Both the position numbers and the translations under genes were made by a program. From Bordetella parapertussis (GTDB lineage: Bacteria > Pseudomonadota > Gammaproteobacteria > Burkholderiales > Burkholderiaceae_B), in contig CAMBZR010000116.1 of NCBI GenBank assembly GCA_945872285.1, positions 1-5,977 on the forward strand: DNA of 5,977 bases. Reading direction: 5' to 3'. The number at the start of each line of letters is the position of its first letter. Positions within the stretch are counted from its first letter, which is position 1. Positions 5,658-5,977 of this stretch are shown here, one piece after another. The notes beneath the pieces were generated by a model. That model did no database searches. It had not been told where the DNA came from and worked only from the letters and a program-made list of their open reading frames with translations.

Positions 5658-5977
5658 TTAACGACCAACAAACACGGCCGGGCGCTTTTCTAAGAAAGCC
5701 CGTTGTGCCTCTTTGGCATCTTCGGTTTTTGCGATCGCCGCGGTCATGTCTTGTTCATAGCGATACCCATCACGCAAGCTCATATCTTCGATCGCGTTGA
5801 GGGTTTGTTTTGCGAGACCAACTGACAGTGGACTTTTGCTCGCAATGGTGTTGGCGAGTTCAAGGGCCGCTGGCATCAAACCTTCAGGTGTGGTGACTTG
5901 CAAGACCACGCCCAGGCGATACAGTTCATCAGCCTGAACGCGGTACCCCGTAAACATCATGCGCCTGAGCATGCTGT
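5658..5977 (-). CDS. Enoyl-CoA hydratase/isomerase (crotonase) family, C-terminal part
   Basis: The last 105 or so residues of a crotonase are present; the gene's start lies beyond the right edge, so about 60 percent of a normal 255-270-residue protein is missing from view. Typical features in order are the MMFTGYRV block (family: LxLTGRxxxA), LGVVLQVTTPE, ANTIASKSPLSVGLAKQTLN, and EDAKEAQRAFLEKRPAVF, the classic ending in which DAKEG-x-x-AFLEKR-x-P is usual. Crotonases hydrate, isomerise or cleave CoA thioesters using an oxyanion hole. The catalytic glutamates sit in the missing half, so the exact reaction cannot be inferred. The 20-bp gap to the propeller gene on the same strand indicates one transcript. 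The reading frame is open to the window edge with no damage. Confidence 0.93.
   Translation of the reverse strand, partial: SMLRRMMFTGYRVQADELYRLGVVLQVTTPEGLMPAALELANTIASKSPLSVGLAKQTLNAIEDMSLRDGYRYEQDMTAAIAKTEDAKEAQRAFLEKRPAVFVGR

Overview
The window reads like a stretch of a moderately GC-rich proteobacterial chromosome. A member of the Burkholderiales is my best guess, from protein style and codon use, but nothing here fixes the taxon. It splits into a decayed left third (about 1-1802) and a healthy catabolic right part (about 1875-5977).

Left part: positions 1-580 carry one end of an IS200/IS605-family insertion sequence. The first 16 codons of a tnpB-like gene run leftward off the window edge. 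A divergent tnpA-like gene runs rightward, with its HUH and tyrosine motifs recognisable but split by two single-base frameshifts. The second frameshift lies inside a perfect 13-bp inverted repeat. Two hairpins after tnpA probably mark the element's end. Next come a short hydrophobic reading frame that runs into the IS end, three copies of a 15-bp tandem repeat, and a leftward family-2 membrane glycosyltransferase gene. That gene is a pseudogene, with an in-frame amber codon and an out-of-frame internal deletion.

Right part: a carboxymuconolactone decarboxylase-family gene (leftward, with a good sigma-70-type promoter and ribosome site) diverges from a 659-residue flavin/iron-sulfur oxidoreductase of the 2,4-dienoyl-CoA reductase / trimethylamine dehydrogenase family (rightward). 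The oxidoreductase meets head-on a leftward pair made of an enoyl-CoA hydratase/isomerase gene (5' end outside the window) followed 20 bp later by a six-Asp-box beta-propeller protein with no signal peptide.

Functionally, the right part resembles a piece of a catabolic cluster for an aromatic, alicyclic or unsaturated acid handled as a CoA thioester: ene-reduction (oxidoreductase), hydration or isomerisation (crotonase), and a decarboxylase-like or hydrolase-like small protein. The substrate cannot be read from the sequence. The most notable oddities are a Cys-to-Gly change at an expected [4Fe-4S] ligand of the oxidoreductase and the cytoplasmic-looking propeller placed in a CoA-ester operon. 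No RNA genes or CRISPR arrays were seen, and no wholly new system can be claimed.
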